From a virus: 64,000 bases of DNA. The stretch lies in IMG/VR virus record IMGVR_UViG_3300025121_000011, positions 124,001 to 188,000 of that record; one strand, 5' to 3'. How positions within the stretch are numbered: position 1 is the first letter of the stretch; each line of letters begins with the position of its first letter. A program made the position numbers and the translations under genes. Below are positions 41,901 through 48,680 of this stretch, piece after piece. Below the pieces are notes generated by a model. The model did no database searches. It was not told where the DNA came from and was given only the letters and a program-made list of their open reading frames with translations.

Positions 41901-42536
41901 TCGGATGTCAATTGGAAGAAAAATACTTGGCATCGGATAATGTGTGTTTATAAAACTAATACAAAATCTGCTGATACTATGAAAATTTTTGTAGATGGAC
42001 AAGAAGGAGATGTAATTAGATATGGTACTGGAATGGTCTATGGTACTGGATATATATATGGACAATTTATTCAAGATACAGGACAGGCTGCTTCTAAGGA
42101 TTATAGAATTAACTTAGGAACTGAATTTAGAGTAATCTCTATTGGTTCAGATATTTATGGAGATCATAGCGCTAGATCTAGAATTGATAACTTACGTTTT
42201 AGTAATATTATGAGAAATACAACTAGAGACTCATTGGGTCATTTCATAGATACTAATTATTCAAGTAATACTGATACCATTTATCCAGTAATAGAAGATG
42301 ATGCAACAACATTTATTTTAGATTTTGATGCAGATGGTGAAATAGTTGATAAATTTGCTACTGTTATTGACCCTAAATATGGTATATTTGATTTTAATAT
42401 AGATGTTATAGACAATTTTAATAAAGTAATTGGTATAAATGACGGTGAAATAGAGGATCTAATCACAGAATTGGTTAATAGGTTAAAACCTGCACATTCT
42501 AATGCTCTTGTAAAGTTTACTAAGAGTAAGTGCTAG
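32901..42536 (+). CDS. 3211-residue tail protein with LamG-like domains
   Basis: A giant virion protein located where P2 gpI-type genes lie, after J. The N-terminal 'RMLQNIPSLFDVDNTTLRNI' followed by a helix and the C-terminal 'LITELVNRLKPAHSNALVKF' resemble the ends of tail protein I-like sequences. In between are many beta domains. Three regions look like LamG/concanavalin-A sandwiches: about 1246-1300 ('GTLEGWVRPSW'), about 2157-2677 ('HHIAISWKLN', 'MHLFIDG', 'WNGVIDEFRIIS'), and about 2839-3105 ('GTIEFWTSPV', 'TWHRIMCVYK', 'MKIFVDGQ', 'SRIDNLRFSN'). DGY/DAY repeats at 2079-2093 and 2521-2526. Start overlaps the previous TAA. Probably a baseplate-attached receptor-binding or fibre protein that binds glycans. 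Confidence 0.6.
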   Translation: MALRPTAFSIPSTTQLKITFSDNLSEQLSKENFEVESLNAAISNLIIISIEITKNIVLLTTRPHVSGNYYLLKLLDTTDVIFSSEKGSRLLDSPISRELFFVGIDTVNPIRDRMLQNIPSLFDVDNTTLRNIISAQADEMLRAQVAIGRNLSNNYISIPVEDEIRVRGPGATDRLANENAYEITRVSDNLSTSLSKYDKLEYTSDNSYTLLQSIPFFPISLQQVLVEDEEISSNSVGNDFNGFLLSLSKSNVIRVLSITHIRNGETEDCNGNLGTDYDLNIYKYSLTNNKYDQLNAYSFAQLYSNQVLLSEFSNISRPSSLDTIKITYLYKNLGRAIIENSVSVSKIISKINESVPSNAVKFFLDHAPIVDSDNEIYSSKGGVIFHINENSIDTPNEFAVELLFGTSRMPKYIGEYTINYETGEVFVIGTKIGEGTGYNNYVMDYNYRKEFTQDVDFSISDQDVVAHPNRNLIGAEAEITFSYDKVYASGSDYAPLSHIEVINEQVKNKLSGSFSITTQHAPITDIFRIYNQTTGEVYNPLYHSDTEVFFSGNKSPEIVEINSENAKFNRITNEELSVIGKLISPAFNIRITSNPSTNFIAFEPGIPAELISINSDNYFVRTTSSVEGIISTEDIQIRFFGTPDVNNLINSFAISLTATLPSVNSEAIIGISTYQIYLDNEGIINKNLDSIGNLVNTSLSFSDATLFLVEKYFTPINSVSGIDDTSDGGISKALTSLKTTDFYSNLSRLRKVGDYTVDYENGIIYLAVDKDQDIYLGSASYYCYNIKAHNGNVYYASGAVKKVNSPDSIEEASLIYNDLHNDDEFIKILDLESSISIWDGVTEAGDLNGNFQITLEVLSDYSVVVPYDILTILSINQVIDLTGINLDDSDINNRIAESTRSSLLTTISNGGKNLYDPIRMSFSKNVIDLKTSKERRVYADNTGDFTVTIYDNAVDSIYKVTNVTTEIDLFDHKLNIIKLSDVEILNTIQSSPTTGTVYISISDISKIDTNSDFLLDASGNRFSILAIDSILSTLTVESPAINNITAMLPDLDVSGDYTTIVVKPTITITDSYLKIVIPSDAPISSGTLFRITYLTNLIPSVGTALAIDYRYGTIYIDYTYIKDYLTVSYEYGDNTLDWSINDSISEGDVYYVSYNYGAGREALQANFGSLTNIPFFENFPLSVDRELYRSAISGILQTFPKGPTIPAFKSLVKSFTDMNPNIDELTFGRWILGRDYLHVTKPEFTGSLEFRDGRFDDGLLFQPDTTVNIPTISSLSLQEGTLEGWVRPSWSGIDNDADITFEIDNIGDQKYFIDAKDKYKDNDWKIININNIGGLDETGLGSRLFNYNSDASAANGISIGPFLLSKEISHYNVATDSTQKIRIKATQASVRILDDITPITLAPVYSVATFGMLDGIKYIGAELTLKEVFTNISFATGSYIASIDDLPDYDRMHYLRSCSCSVTNNISKLEGFNSTLLKIDLNTSINLSTSLNQFAIVNNSISTFVVIDSVGNCWQVKALEDPSGQLYMSTLMPTVLKTIYLERFPLNRQHVSQDGVDAINALEPSGTFNLYIKSVTASAYNIVNSISAFNYLQFFAIDWSNYIDITIIKSLSENLVSIQVGKQTQSLFYSDLASTTDVSLFGSTHYPNGAIFGCAQSDVYTQVQSYKNRITVHNRYSLSDIHIGHDGYNPISMPFTINREDSPNYAIGLPPTIDTEDGIFIGYDELCKSPLSDQTGQWVFRTRSTRGISIPESVTFIGNTYTSNYTVYEIDHIFSGVITTDGAFSSVVRASRDDIGGCLNSPECSASFRYCGGELLEASGWVNLEETGSTLINTILTGAGTFYEPWSKIGNFSTTESDGIYRMISGSEDECRDEVGNYLFTKLPCGNNIEYITSVRVIDIDLGVITYGVGEFFGAVSGNLVGITPLHISFSYADIKITLALTNSLEPLIVLYDNYDNNIINYVSFNWNDNLYHEYKIIILESTQILRLYVDNLLLSQISLAEFITPIINTESYLAIHVLDGGVVSVDDFISNGLSNTIDVDLIEYTGSSYNGNIQLEDTDIFIHTESKIEFEFHIDQLDGYDAYDAYDAYDGYITPVVGIDEILVSADRAKYFIDSALDDNFGRISVFNDGKGFLNFRIYDESLSLGKEVGMYNLATNIKDWIAGESHHIAISWKLNSIDDKDEMHLFIDGIESPNIYKFGGVIPLKVNAKFSDVSQESLHSFLTHDVDFCNTYTNGIINAGSASFSSVDLIFTDEMIGRSILFTGGTNISSLLNKEYIIKSVTSGVVTFGRGSGLETIIFSASASDIEFKFPPTAGINSSILTDLRNSKFTIYRTLSDGSIQELGGILYEVNGGIIDIISGSNIEDPKYRANLSTRLIEFIGLNSNCDTIATVLMSDVDIHIETMGLNLQRYRDVVDLSASSYITDDSPYDGTSILKLYNIEPLSLSDVEIRRIILDRMVIDIGDIQSRVDGNYLASFSITLDTTSNKVSSAAGRINKQNLGRVVKLWFESDNVVFCETDGYDGYAMENAITIYGITTDGTDEETFSIYKNGYFSGTKFFTTISKIDGAMIIADPNYFELGVVSIKEDDLITVSNNNGDYAEIISYQNGTLTLSTAGSNNSFPFELHKGRYEVEYPSYLHISVPDLGKKLYIGSNYNGEKSWNGVIDEFRIISEMSNDTRTYESETSGTRSITRDYHSSNAFCTDSQTLALIHFDNPIDKQNRRLRNKEFLDEYNNIKFKLSVAQREELLALISDSANFISAMIKMGFNQDQAESTYYETLYAENGPIINEAEYYNNFNETQISYESVNDTFGKSGYFRSDSGLLYNNDLGYFRAQEGTIEFWTSPVLDTKVDTERRYYVDIADIKRERIMSKSSNIIELNNAASEILSVKLLTSAARFESYYTDSELDTILFDEVSRNKISGLLSGGSSVDKDFMTGGKLSANGLTITLAQALPGVNIDMIVTYIPIDSSGDRVSVFKDEYSQIVFSITADGVDNVVTSDVNWKKNTWHRIMCVYKTNTKSADTMKIFVDGQEGDVIRYGTGMVYGTGYIYGQFIQDTGQAASKDYRINLGTEFRVISIGSDIYGDHSARSRIDNLRFSNIMRNTTRDSLGHFIDTNYSSNTDTIYPVIEDDATTFILDFDADGEIVDKFATVIDPKYGIFDFNIDVIDNFNKVIGINDGEIEDLITELVNRLKPAHSNALVKFTKSKC
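39135..39179 (+). repeat. DGY/DAY tripeptide repeat
   Basis: Five in-frame triplets D-G/A-Y in tandem (residues 2079-2093 of the 3211-residue protein). The codons differ between copies, e.g. GAT GCA TAC, GAC GCA TAT, GAT GCT TAT, GAC GGA TAT. Shorter versions occur at 3286-3312, 40461-40478 and 45626-45649 in this and other virion proteins. Confidence 0.85.
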
Positions 42537-42598
42537 CCAGCCTCTATTAATTATCCTACTTTTTATTAGGAATTGGATAACTATTTAGGAGTAAACTA

Positions 42599-45500
42599 AT
42601 GGCTAGCAAAGACCGACAAATCCCAGCACGAATAAATTTCTATGATGGGCAAAAGGTTACCGAATCAGATATGGATACAGAACAGATCCACAAAACATCT
42701 GTTATATCTAATATGATTTTGGATTTTCATGGAAGTGGGGTTGTTGATGATAATCCATTTGAAGATACGATTCTTTTTGATACAAGGTTTCCTGGAACAC
42801 ATGTTATAGACTCTTCTGATGAAAACGCATCTAAAGAGGATATTGAAAACGGAAGTTATGATGGTAAGGCTATATATTTGGATAGACAACCCACTGATAC
42901 AATTCGTGGAAATAGACTTGTTTTAGAATTGGTTGACTCATCTGTATTGGGCCGCAAAACAGCGAAAGTTCTTATTATAGGTAGAGCATTTGATGGAGTT
43001 AATGAAGTTGGTGAATTAGTTGTAGAATTAATTGAATTTAAAAATAATGAAGAAAAATTAACGAGTTATTATTATCGTCAAATAATCGCCATATTGTTTA
43101 ATAATTTTTCGGGAGGAGTTGGGAAAACTGAAACTGAAACTTCTGCTATAAGCGAAGATTTAATTACAGATACAGGTGGATATTTAACGGTTAAAGAAGC
43201 AGAACCTCTTAAGGTTTATTCTAATCCATACATGTCATATCAAATTGAATCACCAAATATTGGATTACGAAATTTTATAACATCTGATATTAATAATTCT
43301 ATTTCTGATGAAATCACAGAAGCTTTAGGTTCTGCCATCAGCATTACCGATATGTATATCGAATTAGATGGACAAGGATCTATTTCTTTCTCTGCCAATG
43401 CAGACTCAACAATAAGCTATGGACAAAAGTTCTTATCATACTCTAATAATATTCAAAGAATAGATTTGCTTTTAGCAGTAATAGAAGATACTTCCGTACC
43501 AGCAGAACAAAAATTTGATTGGTCTGGTGATTTAGTAATTTCTATTCACGAATTATCATCAGAACCAAAGTGTTCTACTGACGCCATTCCTGATGATCTA
43601 ATTAATTTTGATCCAGAATTATCTCCAATAGTAGAGATGTCTTTTAGTCAAGCTGACTTTGAGGGTTTGGGATTTGTATTAAATGATACATCACAGTTAA
43701 TAAGCTTTAATTTTGCCGGAACATTAATAGCAGATCCGCAGATTTCACCATCTGTACAAACAAATAAGTATTATGCATTTTTAATAAGTCGACGAGGAGA
43801 TAACAGAACCGGAACTATTCTTTTAGAAAAGGGTTTTGATAAGGTTACTAAAAAAAATCTAGATGGTGTTCCTTTAACGACTATAGAGGAGTTTTCTAAA
43901 CAACAAAGCAAATTCACAGAATTCGATCCCAATACACAAAGATATATAGATGATTCTAGTAGCTCATTATGGTACATTGTTCATTCTGATGATGTTGAAG
44001 TTGTAAACGGAACAGCTTATTCTGATGATGGATTTGCAATTACATTAGAGAAAACAGAAGATTTTATTGGGAATTCAGAAATTTCTAAATTTGAAAGACA
44101 TATTTCTTTGGCAAATATTTCTTCTGATGCCAAAAATTATGTTGTTCTATCGCATAGTGAAAAATTTACTACACCCAGGGCTCATCCTAGGACTGGAAAT
44201 AGAACTTTTACCAGAATAGAAGATACCGGACTAATTTCTATAGTAGATGCCACAGGTTTAACAGATCTGTTAGAGAACAGTACTCCGCTATTGCTTGCTA
44301 AAGTGATAGATCAAAATGTAAGAGATGCTCAAAGCATTACTGGTGAAGCAGATAAACCAGGCATTATTTTACCAGACCGAGTAATAATAATTGATCCATC
44401 TACAGAGTTATCTACTTCTAATTTGATTGGTAGAATTTTTATCCCAGATACCAATTGTCAATGTACAGCTAGATATAGAATTGGTAAAGTAGAATGTAAT
44501 ATCATTAAAACTGGAGACCTTAATGATGATGGAGACATTACTAATGCTGATTTATCTTTGTTATTAAATATTGTTGGAAATACAATCAACTCTGAAGCAA
44601 CAGAACGCAAGATTTTAAGTGGAGAGTTAGATTTACAAGATTTCCTATTATCAGATCTCGATTCTAACGATACAGTTGACGGATTTGATATAGAGCTTAT
44701 GGAAGATGCCATTGATGGATATATCAACTTTACCACAGCAGAAGAAATTAAGTTTTTAACGCTTAGATTAGAAAATATTCTAGAGGATAGTGATTCTCCT
44801 ATCATCTTTACCGATATATTGGGAAGTGGTATAACTACTGCTAATTCTAGTACCTTATTATTCGAAGCATCTTCGGAACAAAAAGCACTTATTATTAGGT
44901 CTGGTGACACAGTTGAGATTGAGCAATCTTCATTAGATGCTGGTGTTTATACCATAGCAACAAAGAGTATTGCTTCCGATAATCTAACTGTTACCGTTAC
45001 CGTACTGGATAGTACTGGTACAGCTCCAATATTTATTGGAGATCTTGGATTTAATGTAACAATTGTAAGTGGTACAGAAGTAAATACATATGTAGATAAT
45101 AACTCATTAGTTAATGTCCCATTTACATCTACTAGTTATTCTATTGATTTTGTTGAATATCCATACGATGAAGTTTTCTTAAATATTTGTGATTTAAGAA
45201 GATTCGTAGGTGTTAGTTTTATTGAGCAAGCAACAAATACTTGTATTTGTGAAGAAACGGATTGTTTAAGTACGCCAAGCTGCGAACCAATATATAAAAA
45301 TCAAACTTTTATTCCTGGTGATTTATATGTAACGGGAGATATACTTTCTGATACAAATACTCCATATCATGGAGATTTCGAATTTGCTAAAATTCAGATT
45401 CCTTTACCTCCAGGCAGCATCACTGATTGTGCTATAAATTTATATACAAATTTTATTAAAGCTGATGATCTTAGTAGTTGCAAAACAGCCTCTGGCTATC

Positions 45501-47146
45501 CAGCTATGAAATATTCTGATGGTACTTATGTTGGTTGTGATGATAATGGAGCTGATACAGACTTAACTAAAGGTCGAGTTAAAATTTCACAAGCTATAGG
45601 TAGCCTGTATGTAGATTCTTTAATTGATGGTTATGCAACAGATGGCTATGCTGATGCTACGGCTTCATCATCTTCAGAAGAATTAGTAACCGAAAACTTT
45701 ATAGATCATAGTTATACATCTTTCTCAACCTGGATTGAAGATCCTTTTAATAATGTTATAATTACTACATTATCTCATCCATCTGGAACAAATCAACCTG
45801 CTACTTTTCAGTTAACTACAGCACTAGATGCTAGTTTGAGATTTGGAAGATTAAACACACCAGCAGTAGCTGATGATTTTGAAGATGATTTCGTTGTAGA
45901 TTGGACAGCATCCAGAACAACTTGGCCCAGCGCAAGCTTAACTTCTGGTGTAATATCTTCATTTATGACACTAACCGTTGATAACGTAGATGGTTCTAGT
46001 GCGGAATACAAATTAGGTTGGATGGCTCAAGTATCTGGTACCGTTCTTTTCTTTTCCGGAACAACAACCAACAGTTTAAGTGTTGTTACATCTTCATTCT
46101 CTCATCAAGTTTCTGCACCAGATAGCTTAGGGGATGATGTTTTGTTTAGATTCCGCAGAATTAATGATGTTATTACCGCACATTATTTAGTTCCAGGTGC
46201 AATATCAGAGCTAGAAACCCCATTTGGTCAATATGTTAGAATTGGTACTAATCCAACCATTCAAGCAGGAAGTGGGCCGGCGTCTATTAGCTTTGAAATA
46301 AATCAAAATAGCTTACCAAATGTTGGGCTTGCCTTCTTTACATCATTAAGTGAAGTAGTAATTAAGTCTTCATATTTATCTAATGATAGTCCCACCAGTG
46401 TAACTATTGGAAGAGATGCACTAACATCTATTATAGATCGTGTAGCATATACTTTTCCTATTAACTTAACTAGTAGAACAAATATAGTTTCTGCTAATCT
46501 AATTCTAACTTCTGCTTCAAACGCTACAATTACAGATACATTTAATGTGATTCCACTAGATATTTTAAATGCAGATAATTTAGGTAAATATTATGATTAT
46601 CCATTATCTCAAAACAACTCACTAATAGCGTCCTTTGCACCTGGTACAATAGTAAGCGGCGGGTCAATCACCATCGATGTAACTAATGCGGTCATTTCTA
46701 TGATGGCAGAAGCCGGACATTTACCTGGTTTTATAAAAGGATTTGTAATTGAACCAGATTTAACCGCAGATTCTGAATTTTTAATCAATACTGCTGCAAC
46801 ACTTGAAATTGGATATGAAGATATTACAACGGGTGTTATTTTCAAGGTTGGCATATCTATAGATCCCACTACTGGAATAGCAACCTTTAATACTAGAAAC
46901 ATTCTATATGATGCCATTCTAGAAGAATCCAGAACCGTTATCAACTTCGGCGTTTATTTAAAGAAAGCCGGATTTATCAATAATGATTTATATATTTCTA
47001 TTGCAGATATAAAAAGAATCGGTCTCGGTACATGTGCAGATGAAAGTGTACTAGCAGATGATGATGAATGTTGGTTTATCGCGGGATCTACTGCAACTGG
47101 GACATTTGTAGGCGGAAGCTTCCCCTGCCAATACCACCTGCCATAA
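42599..47146 (+). CDS. 1515-residue tail protein with dockerin-like EF-hand pair
   Basis: The start ('PARINFYDGQKVTESDMDTE') is a pattern seen in phage virion proteins. Residues 639-697 hold two 12-residue calcium-type loops: D640/N642/D644/D646/D651 ('GDLNDDGDITNADLSLLL') and D686/D688/N690/D697 ('DLDSNDTVDGFDIELM'), each followed by a helix, as in type I dockerins. A Cys-rich stretch ('CICEETDCLSTPSC', about 880) follows. Residues about 1080-1270 look like a jelly-roll, and about 1280-1410 like a DNRLRE-type sandwich ('GSITIDVTNAVISMMAEAGH'). Likely a fibre or baseplate surface protein with calcium-stabilised domains. Shine-Dalgarno TAGGAG upstream. Confidence 0.6.
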   Translation: MASKDRQIPARINFYDGQKVTESDMDTEQIHKTSVISNMILDFHGSGVVDDNPFEDTILFDTRFPGTHVIDSSDENASKEDIENGSYDGKAIYLDRQPTDTIRGNRLVLELVDSSVLGRKTAKVLIIGRAFDGVNEVGELVVELIEFKNNEEKLTSYYYRQIIAILFNNFSGGVGKTETETSAISEDLITDTGGYLTVKEAEPLKVYSNPYMSYQIESPNIGLRNFITSDINNSISDEITEALGSAISITDMYIELDGQGSISFSANADSTISYGQKFLSYSNNIQRIDLLLAVIEDTSVPAEQKFDWSGDLVISIHELSSEPKCSTDAIPDDLINFDPELSPIVEMSFSQADFEGLGFVLNDTSQLISFNFAGTLIADPQISPSVQTNKYYAFLISRRGDNRTGTILLEKGFDKVTKKNLDGVPLTTIEEFSKQQSKFTEFDPNTQRYIDDSSSSLWYIVHSDDVEVVNGTAYSDDGFAITLEKTEDFIGNSEISKFERHISLANISSDAKNYVVLSHSEKFTTPRAHPRTGNRTFTRIEDTGLISIVDATGLTDLLENSTPLLLAKVIDQNVRDAQSITGEADKPGIILPDRVIIIDPSTELSTSNLIGRIFIPDTNCQCTARYRIGKVECNIIKTGDLNDDGDITNADLSLLLNIVGNTINSEATERKILSGELDLQDFLLSDLDSNDTVDGFDIELMEDAIDGYINFTTAEEIKFLTLRLENILEDSDSPIIFTDILGSGITTANSSTLLFEASSEQKALIIRSGDTVEIEQSSLDAGVYTIATKSIASDNLTVTVTVLDSTGTAPIFIGDLGFNVTIVSGTEVNTYVDNNSLVNVPFTSTSYSIDFVEYPYDEVFLNICDLRRFVGVSFIEQATNTCICEETDCLSTPSCEPIYKNQTFIPGDLYVTGDILSDTNTPYHGDFEFAKIQIPLPPGSITDCAINLYTNFIKADDLSSCKTASGYPAMKYSDGTYVGCDDNGADTDLTKGRVKISQAIGSLYVDSLIDGYATDGYADATASSSSEELVTENFIDHSYTSFSTWIEDPFNNVIITTLSHPSGTNQPATFQLTTALDASLRFGRLNTPAVADDFEDDFVVDWTASRTTWPSASLTSGVISSFMTLTVDNVDGSSAEYKLGWMAQVSGTVLFFSGTTTNSLSVVTSSFSHQVSAPDSLGDDVLFRFRRINDVITAHYLVPGAISELETPFGQYVRIGTNPTIQAGSGPASISFEINQNSLPNVGLAFFTSLSEVVIKSSYLSNDSPTSVTIGRDALTSIIDRVAYTFPINLTSRTNIVSANLILTSASNATITDTFNVIPLDILNADNLGKYYDYPLSQNNSLIASFAPGTIVSGGSITIDVTNAVISMMAEAGHLPGFIKGFVIEPDLTADSEFLINTAATLEIGYEDITTGVIFKVGISIDPTTGIATFNTRNILYDAILEESRTVINFGVYLKKAGFINNDLYISIADIKRIGLGTCADESVLADDDECWFIAGSTATGTFVGGSFPCQYHLP

Positions 47147-47191
47147 AAAGCATTATTTAAATAAAATAATAATAATAACTATAGGATTAAA

Positions 47192-47416
47192 GTGCCAATA
47201 CCAATAACATGCATGATTACTTGGGCATGCGATAGCCCTGGGTGTAGTAATAAAGTTGATCTTTACACCAATATATCTGATAACTACCTTCCAGCAAGGA
47301 TGCCCTCTGGCTGGACTATAATGCTTAATGACATAGACCTTAATAAATCTAAAGTTATTTGTGATAAACATTTAATTAAAATTAGAGATGTAGTAAGAGA
47401 AGATATAAGGAGATGA
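47192..47416 (+). CDS. Small Cys-rich, zinc-ribbon-like protein
   Basis: A 74-residue protein with a GTG start and AGGA at about 5-nt spacing; an in-frame ATG at 47213 would shorten it by 7 residues but lacks a Shine-Dalgarno. Cys13-x4-Cys18 near the N-terminus and Cys57-x2-His60 near the C-terminus, with 'LPARMPSGWTIM' between, resemble small zinc-knuckle proteins of phages. It is the last gene of the structural block, immediately before a hairpin and the glycan operon. Function unknown; a regulator or accessory protein is possible. Confidence 0.55.
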   Translation: MPIPITCMITWACDSPGCSNKVDLYTNISDNYLPARMPSGWTIMLNDIDLNKSKVICDKHLIKIRDVVREDIRR

Positions 47417-47451
47417 TTAAAGTTTCTTTTTCATCAAGTAAGAAACTTTAA
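47417..47451 (+). terminator. AT-rich hairpin at the end of the tail module
   Basis: Perfect 12-bp inverted repeat TTAAAGTTTCTT (47417-47428)/AAGAAACTTTAA (47440-47451) with an 11-nt loop starting right after a stop codon (47414-47416). There is no T-tract after it on the + strand, so it may act as an imperfect terminator, a transcript-end protector or an RNase site rather than a strict rho-independent terminator. Confidence 0.45.
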
Positions 47452-47483
47452 GAATAAAATAGATCGCGCCATACATAATATAG

Positions 47484-47526
47484 TATATTCTATTTCGTAT
47501 ACAGTATACACTTCTGTTAGAATATA
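47484..47526 (+). promoter_or_regulatory. Nested dyad upstream of the glycan operon
   Basis: Outer inverted repeat TATATTCTA (47484-47492)/TAGAATATA (47518-47526) flanks an inner palindrome GTATAC-A-GTATAC (47497-47509). The rest of the gap (47527-47573) is AT-rich with TATATT at 47532-47537 and the Shine-Dalgarno GAGGAG at 47563-47568. The symmetry suggests a protein-binding operator or the promoter region for the operon starting at 47574. A clear -35 element is not seen. Confidence 0.35.
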
Positions 47527-47573
47527 TATATTATATTCAGCCTGGTATGCAAAAGATCTAAAGAGGAGTATCG

Positions 47574-48680
47574 GTGTCAAATATATTAAAAATCAGAAGC
47601 AGAGGCATAATGGGAACCCATCACAGTTGGGCTGTAGTGATGAGATCTCTATTTGCAGTGTGGATTTCTCAGGGACATGATAGTTATATCACAACCACAA
47701 ATTCATATGATGGATTTCCTGAGGAATGGCGTAAGTTTTGTGATCGCGAATATCATCGTCCGGATTTAGATATTTGTTACACTTTGCCTAGAAATTTTAA
47801 TGCGAGATTCATGAAGAAGTCGCGTAATAAAATGGCAATTTATAATTATGAAACAAGTTTACTACCAAAGGAGTGGGTGAAGGATGTTTCTCATATTGAT
47901 TTTTTGTTGCCATCTAGTGAATTTTCAAAATGGGTATTTACTAATAGTGGAATTAGTTCTGATAAATGTGTTGTGATTCCGCATGGAATAAATCAAAGAG
48001 ATTTTTTAGATAAATCTACCATTACATTAGGCAATAATAAAACTTTTAGATTTTTAAATATTTCGATTCCTCATTATAGGAAGAATATAAATGTTTTATT
48101 AGAAGCATATTACGCTGCTTTTGATGCATCGGATGATGTGTGTTTGGTTTTAAAAACAGATTTAAATCCGCCAAAGGATCGAAAAAGATTTTTATTTGAA
48201 GCGGATATAGCAGAACAAATACAGCATATCCAAGTGTATTATAATAAAATTGGTAAGAGTTTGCCTCAAGTGGAGATAGTACAGCAAAGTTTGCCAAGTA
48301 TGATTCCTCTTTATAATTCATGTAATTGTCTTGTTAGCGCATCTTCTTCTGAGGGATTTGGATTACCATTATTAGAAGGTCTTGCTGCACATATGTTGGT
48401 TGTTTCTCCGCGTTGCACAGGACAATTAGATTTTTTAAATGATCAAAATTCTATATTATATAATGTAAAAGAAGTGATAGCTCCTCCACATTATCAATAT
48501 TGGAGGCCAACAGATGGTGCTACAACCTTTATGCCGCATAAAGATGATTTAGCCGAGGCTATGTTAAGTGCTTATAATAATTATCAAGTGCTACAAGAAT
48601 CATTTGAAGCTGGTCGACAAGAGGTTCTTAAACAATTTACATGGGAAAGTGCCGCTAATAAGATTTTGGAATTATTATGA
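47574..48680 (+). CDS. Glycosyltransferase, GT4-like (GT-B)
   Basis: A 368-residue GT-B enzyme that would transfer a sugar from a nucleotide donor. The C-terminal half carries the donor-site E-x7-E motif at E260/E268 ('SSEGFGLPLLEG'), preceded by 'SCNCLVSASS'. 'ISIPHYRKNINVLLEAY' in the middle matches the typical second-domain start. No N-terminal membrane segment. Start is GTG with GAGGAG 5 nt upstream. It is the first gene of the operon after a dyad-rich gap; its stop overlaps the next start (ATGA), implying translational coupling. Acceptor and donor sugars cannot be predicted. Confidence 0.82.
   Translation: MSNILKIRSRGIMGTHHSWAVVMRSLFAVWISQGHDSYITTTNSYDGFPEEWRKFCDREYHRPDLDICYTLPRNFNARFMKKSRNKMAIYNYETSLLPKEWVKDVSHIDFLLPSSEFSKWVFTNSGISSDKCVVIPHGINQRDFLDKSTITLGNNKTFRFLNISIPHYRKNINVLLEAYYAAFDASDDVCLVLKTDLNPPKDRKRFLFEADIAEQIQHIQVYYNKIGKSLPQVEIVQQSLPSMIPLYNSCNCLVSASSSEGFGLPLLEGLAAHMLVVSPRCTGQLDFLNDQNSILYNVKEVIAPPHYQYWRPTDGATTFMPHKDDLAEAMLSAYNNYQVLQESFEAGRQEVLKQFTWESAANKILELL

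Noticed and set aside
42551-42580. Two overlapping small hairpins in the gap before 42599 (TTATCC/GGATAA and TCCTA/TAGGA)
   Set aside because: Short, AT-rich and mutually exclusive; such pairs are expected by chance in this composition.
47417-47451. Calling the 12-bp AT-rich hairpin a firm rho-independent terminator
   Set aside because: There is no T-tract on the + strand and the stem has few GC pairs, so it is listed with low confidence only.
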